Notes under the pieces: model-generated
Told to the model about the DNA's origin: nothing
Databases searched by the model: none
The model's input: the letters and a program-made list of their open reading frames with translations, nothing else
Position numbers and translations under genes: made by a program
Assembly: GCA_947579605.1 (NCBI GenBank)
Contig: OX388306.1
Location: 620,001-684,000 of the forward strand
DNA: 64,000 bases
Direction of reading: 5' to 3'
Source: Athripsodes cinereus
Lineage: Eukaryota; Arthropoda; Insecta; Trichoptera; Leptoceridae
Shown: piece after piece, positions 1 through 11,997 of the stretch
How the letters are laid out: each line of letters starts with the position of its first letter
Position numbering within the stretch: position 1 is the stretch's first letter

Positions 1-1150
<1,150 letters not shown>

Positions 1151-4100
1151 GATACACACCACACATACACACAAATAAAACATGTAAACACTCGATACAT
1201 CTGCTACCAACCATACATAATATGTACTACACATACCTATTACCTATCCATAACAATATACATATACAACATGTACCACCCGCGTATCCCAGAGATGTTA
1301 TTACAATTTACACCATATCTATGTATGTATGTATGCAGGCAATACATGTGCGCACACCAACACCATTAAGAGCCATCAATATGTATACACGACGACGTTT
1401 ATACGTTCAATCCTGCGACAATCCATTCCAACAATCCACCAAATGTGAGACTGATAATAATATTAAAGCATGGGAAAGGTGACATCATCACAGTCGTCAG
1501 TCGTACGGATTGATGTAATGGTTTGACGCGAGATTGACCACTCGTAGACGTGACCGTGTATAGATTTATAATTATGTATATGTTATAATATTATGATGTT
1601 GTTAAGTCTGTATTATCAATGACGCCTAAACTGTATTATAATACTAAACGTGTATGGTGGTATGTATATGTGAAGGGTGCAGAGAGAAAAATACAAGCAA
1701 GTCCAGTCAGTATTTTTGCGAGAACGAGTTCACTCGAACTAACTCCAATTTGTCATAGGTAATTGTCACCAGTTTACATCATTACATTGTATTATATCAA
1801 CCGTGGAAGAAATGTATCCGTCATTATTGTCAAAATGCTTCATAAAGTATGAAGACTTTTGCGTATATTGACTGAAACATTTCTTAACTTAAATGCTGAT
1901 TTTCTCAAAATGTTTGATTTTGTTTATTTTCTCTGTACCCTTCACATGTATTTATATATATATATATATTATAACTTTATATATTACTACAATACTGTAT
2001 TATTATTAGAAAGATTACGAAGAGTGTGGTCGATCGTAGCGTGTTGTATACGCGTCAGTCGGCGATATTCTTGAATTGCATTTCACGATGATGATGGAGG
2101 TGTGTAGAGACGACGGTAGAGGATGAAGTGGCGCGGAGAGTTATAATTATTATTATTATATTAATATAATTGTGTAATTATTACTTTTGTTATTACGTTT
2201 TGATTGTGTCAATATATTATAATGGTTTGCCTTTCCTACAGTCGTGTCTCGTCAGTTTTTTTTTAAATCTTATTATTAATAAATATATTCACAGAATGAT
2301 ATCCTTTCACCGCCGCAAATGTTTTAGAATGTAGAGAAACATCACTCGCTAACGTGATTGCCTATAGATTACGTGATATCGAGGGTATGCTGGCGGTGCA
2401 TAGGTGCGCTAAGTCAGTAATACAGTCATTGCCATAAGAGTAATTATCTCATTACTTGCAAAATTGATTTAGTGCGTACTGGTAGTATACTCTCGATATT
2501 TTATTACCACTCCCGCACTGTCTTTTCTATAAGCGCAATTGAAGAGTTCAAGTGCGGGGGAGTTTGGATAATATCATGCGATGATCTGTAGATATCGTTC
2601 ACCGTCGATTTTTTTATCATTTTGTTAGATGTATTATGTTTTTATTTGAATGAATTGTATTTTTAATTAGCGAGTATGTTAATGCAACAAGTAAACGCTT
2701 GTCCAGCACACAGCGCTGCAGTGTATTGTTAGTTGAAATTTCTTCTTTGTACATACTTTTATTACCACTACCGCGCGAATCTTAATAAATAGCACTCTGG
2801 TGCGGGGAATGTAATTACGGAGCCACCCCTCAGTACGCATTTGTATTGGACACACTAGTGGGGACGTTTTTATTTTTCCACCGTCTGAGTGTATTGTAAA
2901 ACTATTACCACTACTGTAAAGTAATCTTATTAGATATGGAAATTCAAACTATCTTTAATTAATCAACATTATTGTAATTACATAACATATTATTATTATT
3001 ATTCCTTAGTCACACATACACATGCAAGACACACCAACAAGCCAAATGGGAAACATAAAGTCTTGGATAATATAATATAAAATAATTAAAATGTCTAAGC
3101 TGACAATTATTTAATAGGGTGTATTCAGACTGAGATGGTGTTTTTTTATATCTTTTCCTCGTTTTGTTTATGGAGAATAAAAAAATTGTTTGGTCTCTTT
3201 CTTTAGCCGATATTTTCAATGGTAGAAAATGATATAAAGAACATTAAATTTGTTGTCTGTGCGTTTGGTTTTTGGCAACTCTGATATGAACAATTTGTTG
3301 CTATTGGCAAAGAGAATTCTTCATTTGTCTGGATGTGTAATTATCGGTTTGTTTCCCATTTGACAGTATGTAGATCCGTGGATATTGTTTTGAGTTTGTA
3401 TTGTTGTATATTATTCCCTCGGTAGGATTGGAGATAATGTTGTCATATTATTATGTTTTGTAAGACGACATTGTCAAAATTTATTATTCATTTATATTAT
3501 TATTGGACACAAACACTGAATTGTATGATGATGGTGTAACAATATTAAAAGGAAAAATTTTGTATTTTAAACATTATGATAATAAATAAGAAGAAATATT
3601 ATTGTGTGTACGTATGGATGATGGTGATGATTATATTGAGGACATTTTCTGCAATAGGGCAATTTGTGTGTACAAATTGTGAATTGTATTAAGTGTTTAA
3701 TAATTGTATTTAATGTGTATCTGCAGAACGACGTCCTCGCTGTGTGTGTGTGTGCACAGAGAACAAACGTACGTCACTATTTGAGTTTTGAATAATAAAA
3801 AAAAAACAACGCCTCAATGCGGAAATTCGGACAAATGAAAAGTGATATAAATAATAATCGCGTCGCTTAAAATGAAAATTGCTTCGGGATTTATAGAATA
3901 TATATGTACTTTATTATAAGCCTTGTCTGCACTGCTCACCGAACGTGGGGTTCTGTCTCTCTTTTCTTCTCTCAGTTGATATTGGAAGGAAGAAAGATGG
4001 AAAATAATATATTATCTTTCTCATTTCTTTCCCATATAGACAAAAAGAACAAAAGAGGAACAGAACTTTACGTTCGCCGAAGAGAATGTGTGGACACGGC

Positions 4101-4528
4101 CATTGAGACTGATGTGCCATTGTGGATTTTTAAAGTTGCGTCGTCGCGAGGTGTCGTCTGTTTTTTTTTTATCTATTTCTCTCTCTCTCTGGGTGATGTA
4201 TGTCAGTTCTGTTGTGCGGGCGCATGGTCCCACCTGAGAGAGACATTTGTCTGTTTGTCCGTGAGATGTATGTAACATTATTACGAGGATGCGCGTATGT
4301 CGGTTGTATATTGAAACAACAACGACTGCGACAATGATGACAGTTAAACATCTTATTAATATTGTCATGGAATCATTTGTATTTTATACATACTATATTA
4401 TATTATTGTACCTAATTTTGTTATCTGGTTACGAAAAGATGAATCATGTGTGACGTTCACAAAAAAATACAATATTACTACTACCACACACTTTCCACAC
4501 ACATATATAAATAAATAAATAAATATGG

Positions 4529-4560
<32 letters not shown>

Positions 4561-4985
4561 AGTAGGTTAATGATAAAATTTCTTTACAAATATTACTCAA
4601 AGCATTTCTATTCACCTTTTTTCCACGAGACATTTCCTTTGTATTATATATACATATTATTAACTAGAAGAGGGCTGTATATTATGATTAATTGTATTAT
4701 TGTTATCTGATCTATATATATATATAATATGTATCTATTATTGCATTGTATGTATTATTCTGATTCTGTTTTATCTGAAAGTAGATGGTTGAAGCCCCTC
4801 CACCCCCTCCCTCTTTCTAATTTTACCTATAATATCTCCCCTGTTCTTTGTATGCCAATAAAAAAAGAAGTAAAAAGGTTTAATAAATAAATAAATGATA
4901 AAATAAATAATATCTTTCAAGTTTGTATAATATTATAATTTTTGTAATTGACGGAAGTATAAATAAATAATTGAAAATAAAACTG
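1151..4985 (+). other. Probable long 3' UTR and downstream unique region of the PP2A gene
   Basis: About 3.8 kb with no recognisable transposon, which is unusual for this window. Candidate polyadenylation signals AATAAA occur near 2279 and 4857. Three TATTACCACT-type motifs (2502, 2760, 2903) lie among GC-rich hairpin arms. Open frames such as 3904-4275 are low-complexity and look non-coding. The UTR assignment rests on position and repeat-poor character only; where the transcript ends cannot be told from sequence. Confidence 0.45.
4505..4556. repeat. (TAAA)n then (TA)n microsatellite
   Basis: A short AAAT/TAAA run at about 4506-4524 is followed by an uninterrupted TA run at about 4526-4552. 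Smaller TA runs lie near 1955 and 4712. Confidence 0.9.
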
Positions 4986-5059
4986 CTCTTAGTAAGAGTG
5001 ACAGCTTCTTAAGTGTTTATTGTCTATGCTTTTTATATATTATAACTTCTTCTACGAGT

Positions 5060-5470
5060 ACCGTATCAGGTCCCTTTGACGTTGGCAATCAATATGAAGA
5101 AGGCCTCTCTGTCCCCCTCAGCCCGGAATAGCTCCTTGTATTCCTCGCAGCCATGACATCTGCCTTCTGTCAACTTTTCGTCAACCTATAATCTTATCTT
5201 TTATTATTAGTTGAAGCCATTGATATTTTTTTGTCCCTGCAAAATGTGACCCAGATATGAAGTCTTTCGAGGTAGGACACACTTAAGATGGTCTTTATTG
5301 GTATTAGTTCTATGTAAAACCTGTGTATTGGATACCAGATTAGCCCAAGGAATGCACAGAATTATTCTATGTATCTACATTCCAGACGCTCCAATTGACT
5401 CATTGTTTTAACTTACAGAGCAATTGCTTCTGAGCCATACAACAAAATGTAAATTATATGTTACATATTA
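5060..5470 (-). pseudogene. Degraded LINE reverse-transcriptase C-terminal fragment
   Basis: Read on the minus strand from 5470 down, decayed pieces appear in order: MLYGSEA, a leucine-rich stretch, then HLKCVLPRKTSYLGHILQG. These match the LLYGCExW ... RRxxYLGHIxR layout found downstream of the RT domain in many LINEs. Stops and frame changes interrupt it. The last part (about 5195-5070) reads openly, contains CHGCEEYKELF and ends at a stop near 5074; an alternative is that this part is a small host exon, since TTATAG precedes it. Confidence 0.55.
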
Positions 5471-6110
5471 TTTTTACTTCATCCTTCAACTTTCTCTCAG
5501 GAGCACAGGGACGAAACAAGCTTCCATTTAGATTGTCTGCACCAACTAAGCCACCTCTTCCTGAGTGATATCAGAGTACTGGAAATATTACCAACTATTG
5601 AATCATAAATTATTTTTATTTTTCGCTATTTTTTACAATTTAGATGAATCTGGTTTGAAATAAGCCCAAAAACAAATTTAAACATTCTAGCAGTAAGGAA
5701 CATGCTTGTTATCTGAAGGCGGAATAATTCAACAGCTGAAGAATTTAGACTCAGGATTACTTGATTGAAAATGTTCAAGACTACTATCTACAGTTTACGA
5801 TAATCTCAATTGACGTAAGCATCCACTTTTTTCTTTGAGTTTACAAATATTATACATGTTGCAACTTTGCATTGTACGTTTTAGAAATCTTTCACATGGG
5901 CGGCTTTTTATTCACACAAGTAAAGAACATGTAGATGCACAGATGAACAGGTTAGGTTAAGTTTCAAAAAAAGAATGGGAGAATGGCCACCTTGAACCGC
6001 AACCAGACCATCAGAAGCCATGGAAGACTTGGTCAACGCCATAGATGAAAAGATTTGTACCACATTAATTGAAATATGCACACATGACATATATTTCAAC
6101 AGTTGCGGTA

Positions 6111-6713
6111 CAGTAGAAGTCCGATAATCCGGCACGTTCGGGACCGGCTCGTTGCCGGATTATTGAAAATTCCGGTCTATCGGGCGGTAATTATAAGAAC
6201 AATTAGGTTAATAATTAAACTACAATTATTAATACAGTGTGCAAATACATACAACAAAGTTTATTTTACATTTCATATAATGTATGTACACGTACTGTAA
6301 AACATATTTCACTTAGATTTAAAAAAGTCACGAATGGCTTTTTGTTTTCTTGACTTTTGGTGTTTAGTATAAAATTTATTTCTAATGATAGGGAAATCAA
6401 TAATTTCTGAAGCACTGTAGCTAGTACTAGCCTCAGCAAAAGAGATAAACTTATTTAGTGATTCTGCAGCTTCTGCCCAGCTGATTTTTTCCTTTTCTTT
6501 CGTTTCGGCATCTGAGTCACTTTCTTCAAGATTTTGAGTGTGCTGAGGGTTTACTACAATGTTTACAACAATACCGAGTGCTTCCGGATGATCCCGAAAA
6601 CTTCCGAATAGCTCTCGAGCGTTTTTATTTGATTTAAAGACACTTTTGGAAAAAACAAAATTTTTACAATTTAGCATAAGACTGTTGGATGCCGGACTAA
6701 TGGACTTCTACTG
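6111..6713 (-). mobile_element. Tigger/pogo-type deletion derivative with TA target duplication
   Basis: The ends are inverted repeats: CAGTAGAAGTCCGATAATCC at 6111 and its counterpart GGACTTCTACTG at 6702-6713, each flanked by TA. CAGTAGA...TAATCCGGC is the usual style of Tigger TIRs in the Tc1/mariner superfamily. The 603-bp element keeps the C-terminal end of the transposase gene on the minus strand (6309-6677) but has lost the catalytic part. Confidence 0.8.
6309..6677 (-). pseudogene. C-terminal remnant of a Tigger/pogo transposase
   Basis: Open for 122 codons and ending at 6309. It has an acidic, Ser-rich middle (EESDSDAETKEKEKISWAEA) and a basic tail ending KQKAIRDFFKSK, the type of C-terminus seen in Tigger/jerky-like transposases. 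No DDE catalytic residues are present. The upstream coding part is missing because the element is internally deleted; the ATG at the 5' edge is probably not an original start. Confidence 0.6.
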
Positions 6714-7311
6714 TATTAGTAAACTAACTGCACTAAAGAAACATTTTTCTCTTTCATTTACCAACTGTCTATGGTCTATTTGGAAAAAAAACTGTGCTTG
6801 GATTTTAAAATAAAAACACAAGTTTATATATAAAAACTACATTTCAAAAAATATAAATGGACATAATATACAATATAAGAGTAATAACATATCCTCAGTG
6901 GATCCATGAAACCTTCCATGTGTCATTTTGATATTAAATTATTAATGAGATATTGATATCAAATTAAAAACGCGATAATGATTTCAAATTATTTGTGAAA
7001 TAATCTATACTTTGAGATATCCATGGAAAAAGTTATTGATAGAAATTAAATCTCTTATGTGCTTGGAAAATTTGTGAAAACTCACAAGAACTGAAAAAAT
7101 TATTTTGTAAAATTTCTCAAATCATGCCTAGAAATTCCATACACTATATAACTTCTGAGGCATATTCCACGTAATGAATCAGACACAAAAAATGTCATTC
7201 GGCAAAATATTTTTTTTTTAACTTCCTATAAAATCTTGATAATTAATGCACATGGGAGGTGTCATGAGTCCACCAACAACAATACATAAATATAACAAAC
7301 AAGAATGTATA

Positions 7312-7400
7312 CAGTGAAATCTCCATTGATCTTTCAAATAATCCAAATTATAATTTGAGGATCCAAATCTATCGAGGACTACGAGAAAGGAGTATTATAA
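7312..7400 (+). repeat. Solo end of a CAGTGAAA-TIR DNA transposon
   Basis: TA followed by CAGTGAAATCTCCATTGATC resembles the TIR of the element at 18976-19541 (CAGTGAAACCTCTATCTATC). No matching right end was found, so this looks like a truncated copy. Confidence 0.4.
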
Positions 7401-7739
7401 AAAGAAATTATAAACATCAGCCGTACTCAAAAACAAAATATATATATTTTTTATCTTTACAATATTTGCAGGATCAAACAGTCATTATTGATTATTTTAA
7501 TAAAATATCCATTCAACATGTTGTGGACCAGCAAAGATTCTAAATTTACCAAAGATGTTAAAGTCTTTAAAAGGCGTCAAAGCTAAGTGAACTTTTACCT
7601 AAACAACATAAAATTTAGCACCGAATAGCTCAACTTTTGAAATGAATAAAATACATCAAAAACTGAATAATTAATTGCTAAATTTTGATGTTTGTTAAAC
7701 TCGCATTTTTTATTAGTCTAATTGTTTTGTGATTTTTTG

Positions 7740-7840
7740 AAAAAAATCATACCTTTGTATACATGTAGTATGTATACAGAAGTTTAACATGTAAAAGGCT
7801 TTGACCGTAAATATCTGTAAATAATTAAATAAAACAAAAT
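7740..7840 (+). repeat. LINE 3'-end fragment (ACATGTAAAAGGCTT family)
   Basis: Contains ACATGTAAAAGGCTTTGACC followed by GTAAATATCTGTAAATAA. Nearly the same string occurs at 45963-45995, downstream of a LINE ORF1 remnant, so this is probably the 3' UTR end of the same retrotransposon family. Confidence 0.55.
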
Positions 7841-8215
7841 TCACAAATTAGCAAGCACTTATTTTTAATATTTATATTTAGAAGGACTAAATACTAGAGA
7901 TGTCTTGTTAGCTCTGGTTGAGTCATAACTTGAGTAAAAAAAAACAGTGCGCCAATTCTAATTTTAAAACAAAAAAATTCAAATTTTCATTCTATTTGGA
8001 ATGATTTAAATCAGCTCTTACACTTGGAATATCGGTTCCTATTTTTTTGTTTGTGAGTATGGCTGAATATGTCTTGATGACCACAGCATTTTCCACAAAT
8101 GGGGTAGATAGACATACATGTCTTCCTACCAATAATCATAAAATGTATGTGACATTATATCACCACTGTTTAATTGAAAATATTAAAATGTCCGTTTGGA
8201 GATACATTACATTAT

Positions 8216-8653
8216 TTGCGTCACTCAGTTTCCAAATCAGCTATTATAACACATATTTGTGATTCGGAGAAATACGATAAAAACTATTATACAAGTATTA
8301 AACGTACTTTCCTGAAGTCAAACAAATTTGTTAATTATAAGATTGTTATAACAGTTCAATTTTAAAATAAATTTTGCTGTTGAATAAAAATTAACTGTTC
8401 ATTTTGTATAGTTACATAGAAATAGCTCCTATTGGTCGGTTGAGTTATAGAGGATATTAAAAGACACACAAAGGGATATAGTGGGATTCTTTTCTCATCA
8501 TCATTTTATTTAAATTTTTTTGTGCAAATGGTAAGTGTTGTGAAAGAAACAAATTTCTAGAGTTATAGAATATTTAATTACGAAACCAGCCATATATATA
8601 ACTCAATTTTTATGAAAATGCATTATAGCGGATTTCAAAACTCGACGACACAT
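8216..8653 (+). mobile_element. MITE, copy A of the GTGTCGC family (about 435 bp)
   Basis: Almost full-length match to 16953-17385. The ends form an inverted repeat containing GATTTCGAAACTC-like and GCTATAACACAT blocks, ending in CGACGACACAT. There is no coding capacity. Open frames here (8047-8262, 8174-8365) are incidental. Superfamily unknown. Confidence 0.7.
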
Positions 8654-8714
8654 TTATGTTCTATGAGATATATAATACTTCATAGTCTCTTGTAAAGAAT
8701 GGCTCCCCCTTACT

Positions 8715-8910
8715 TTTTACCAGGTATTCGTAAAAAAAAAAACACATTTAAGACATTTTAACATCTTCAGGTCAGCGAGATGAGTTGCGCCACACATCCT
8801 GAATGTCTTAAATTTTATTGGAACAGAGAAGATTAACTAACTTGCATGTTTATTACATGCAGTTGGTTGCTGGCTACTTCACTTGCGAGAAATACCGTGG
8901 TGGTATGTAT
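8715..8910 (+). repeat. SINE-like repeat, family with 3' end GGGATATGCCGTGATGG (copy 1, diverged)
   Basis: Shares the order of blocks seen at 39604-39855: CAGGTATTCG, a stretch ending ATCCTGAATGTCTTAA, CATGCAGTTGG, then ACTTGCGAGAAATACCGTGG. The 5' part is shortened. No internal promoter boxes were obvious. Confidence 0.65.
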
Positions 8911-9876
8911 GTACATTACAAGCACTTGTTTTAACCATAAAAATAATAAAATAACCCTCGTCTCCATATTGAGCATTCGTAAGATTGTCTATTCTCGTAA
9001 CATTTAATCGTAAAAATACAGTCCTCAAATTCAAAATATCATTTGAATGGAATGTTTAAATTTCTTCCTTAACAATCACACATCTCTTAATAAACTTGGT
9101 AACTCGCAATCAAAAAACTCTCTTTCCATTCTCCATCTAAACCGTAATATTAATTATAATGTCTTACAATGTGAGGAAGCCAAAAGACTACTTTGATTCA
9201 CTTCATAATATTTACAGACTTTTCAATACATATGCTACGCGGTGTTATGAGATATCAACTTTTGGCACAAAATAAAAAAAACAATTTGTGTTTTCTCAAT
9301 CCATCCCCTTACATCCCGTAAGTGGGGTTGTCAAAGGAATTATTATTCCATATAATAAACATACAAATTCTATACTTTCATATCATAAAAATTGGGCCAG
9401 AGTGATATCTCAAGATATTTTTTGTATTCAATCAATTCATTTGGTTATCGTTAAATATTGTTTACAGTAAAAAATTATACAAGAACAATATGAAAATTTA
9501 ATATAAAATCAATTTAATTACAATAATACTTAAAAATTAAGAGAAAATAATTAATATCCTTAATTAAAATAAATTTTAAAACAATCCTATACACAATTAC
9601 AATTTTGTGATGCTATTTCATAGCTATTTGCGGTGAGCAAAGCTATAAATAAATGTAATTAATATGCTATAACATTTTCTTTACTTATATATATCATCAC
9701 CGTATATTCAACAAGTGGACTAACTTCATGTAATAAAGATACATGTTGTTCTATATAATATAATTGACAAAAAATATCTCAATCAAATAAAAGGCTGAAG
9801 ACATGCCTTTTTGCCGGTAGCTTTGGACAATTTATAGAAACAATACTATATGGTGGCCATGAGGATATGTTATGAG

Positions 9877-10188
9877 TAGTGATGTAAGGAATGTGTGATT
9901 ATTCGCAAATGCAAACATCATTCGCGAATGCGAATAGCGAATATTGACTTGCTTAAATTTCTACAATTGCTCAAACATTAAAATTTCTACCCCCCCAGTT
10001 TTCTGAAAGAATATTTTCTTGCAGTACCTTTTTCTACAATGTACCGGGTAAGTATCCGGTACTTCTACCAAATATCTGATACTTTGTTACCAAAATAATA
10101 TTCGCAAAACATTCGCATATTTTTTTGCGAATACTTTGAAATCTGCTAATATTCGCGAATGCGTATACGAATATTTGATACATCACTA
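9877..10188. mobile_element. hAT MITE with ATTCGCGAAT motif array
   Basis: The ends are perfect 10-bp inverted repeats TAGTGATGTA/TACATCACTA. Flanking direct repeats GTTATGAG (9869-9876 and 10189-10196) give an exact 8-bp target duplication, diagnostic of hAT-type transposition. The subterminal regions are filled with variants of ATTCGCGAATGCGAATA. The centre (about 9955-10085) carries a module with CTACCCCCC and GTACCGGGTA that also occurs in the elements at 24286 and 38718. 312 bp, non-coding. Confidence 0.92.
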
Positions 10189-10199
10189 GTTATGAGTAA

Positions 10200-10950
10200 A
10201 TGGCGCCCTTTACAAATTGTCCTATAATGAGATTATATGTTGTTAATAATGAGATTCACATCATCATTAAAATATGTGTCCATAGAAAATGCCTGATATA
10301 TTTATGCATTTGTATCAATTCAACATGAACTTTGTCTATGGGTTAGCACCATGTCTCACAGATGTGTACAGTCGACTATACACAATATTTTTTTTCTCAT
10401 CATCCATTATATATAACAAAATCGACAAATCAATTTACATTAAAAAAGTGATGATATGCAGTGGCGAGATTATCACAAATTAATTGAGTGATTTCATTGA
10501 ATAAAAATAACAGTGATTTATTTCATCTAACCACATCATAGTATTAAGACAAAAAACATTAAAAACAATCGATCAACAATTAGCAACTATTAAACTTGAT
10601 CAAAAACCTCAACATTAATGTCAAATCACTCATAAATATAAAATGAAAATTATTTTTGCATTTGCGTATTCAAAATTTGTAAGAAATAATTGAGTTGCTG
10701 GACGGATCATCACTAAAATTAATTAATTTTACATTCCTACAAAAACCATTACTAAAATTCATAATATAACTTAAATATAACATTATAATATATTTACATT
10801 ATTACGCAGTATGCTTTGTTATAAAAGATACAATTAAATATTTACAGATATAATTGTAAAAAAAACATTTCTGTAATCTTTACATTCTTAGAAAACGAGG
10901 CAAAGTAAATTGAAGTTTAATCAGAATTAAACCAAAAATGCCTCCGACGT
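10200..10950. other. No recognisable feature
   Basis: AT-rich intergenic sequence. A 64-codon open frame at 10289-10483 shows no known motif and is probably chance. Confidence 0.5.
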
Positions 10951-10954
10951 GTAA

Positions 10955-11008
10955 TGGGGTGTTCACATTTGGCGAATATCGCCAGGAGAATATTGTCAGT
11001 AGTGTGCA
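10955..11008 (+). repeat. Solo TIR of the GGGGTGTTCAC MITE family
   Basis: TAATGGGGTGTTCACATTTG followed by GCGAATATCGCCAGG is identical to the left end of the element at 25115-25665. The rest of the element is absent or diverged. Confidence 0.6.
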
Positions 11009-11997
11009 GTCGCTTGATACTAAATATTTGCATAGATAATATTCTTCTTAACACATATTGCTTAAGCACAAAGTACAATGTGCAAGCAAGTTTTGTGCAA
11101 TAAGCTAATCATCATAGAGTCTACTACATAATAAATTAATTTGAGAATAATATTTTATTTTAATCTTCTTACTTGGAATTGCATGAAAACCATATTGGCA
11201 ACTCTTAGTCATTATAGATGTTTGAGAATTAGACATTTAATAAAGTTGTTTTATTCCATTTGTAAATTAACAAATTATTACACCTTGAAATACATAAATG
11301 ACAAGTCCAGTTTGTGTAAAATACATGTGTGATAAATTGCAGCAATTTGGTTTTGATTTTCTAGAATTTTCACATAAACCTTGTGCAACCAATCAATAGT
11401 AAAAAACCAAGTTAATCACTGGGAAGCAAAGTTCAGACATTTCTAGACCGTCTCTGACAACACATTCACATACAATAACAATAAAAAAAATTAGAGATGC
11501 AACAAATAATATACCCTAAAATGAGGTGAAATGGACCACCCGGGGTGAAGTGGGTTATTTACATCTTGCCACACAAAAATTATTTGTGTGTCAACACTGT
11601 TTCAATAATTAATATTTTATTTGTGTCTATGGTTTAACAAGAGTACCTTGAATATTGTCAGTTGGAGAAATCATCTGTAGAGTCACAGGTTAGTAGTGTG
11701 TTATGTTTTTTCCACAAACTTTTATGAGATATACTTGGTTATAGCTCTGTTTATAACTATTGTACAGCTAAGTGTGGTAACGCTAAATTTCTCGCGATGG
11801 GCTCATATGGTGTATAATTTAATTGTTATCATGTTGATTTCGTTAAATGTGATTTGTTTTGTTAGTTTTAGAAGTATTATTATTTTAATTTAAAAATTGA
11901 ATTTCTAGGTGTGAAGTGGACCAGCAAATTTGATTTCAAGTGGTGAAGTGGGTCACTTTTCTAATATAGGAAAAATAATATAGAATTATCCATAACT

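Noticed and set aside
1222..1482. 86-codon open frame just after the PP2A stop
   Set aside because: Composed of ATAC/ATGT-rich simple sequence; lies in the expected 3' UTR.
3904..4275. 123-codon open frame after the PP2A gene
   Set aside because: Low-complexity, Phe/Ser/Cys-rich translation, overlapping open frames on the other strand, no motif; more likely part of the 3' UTR.
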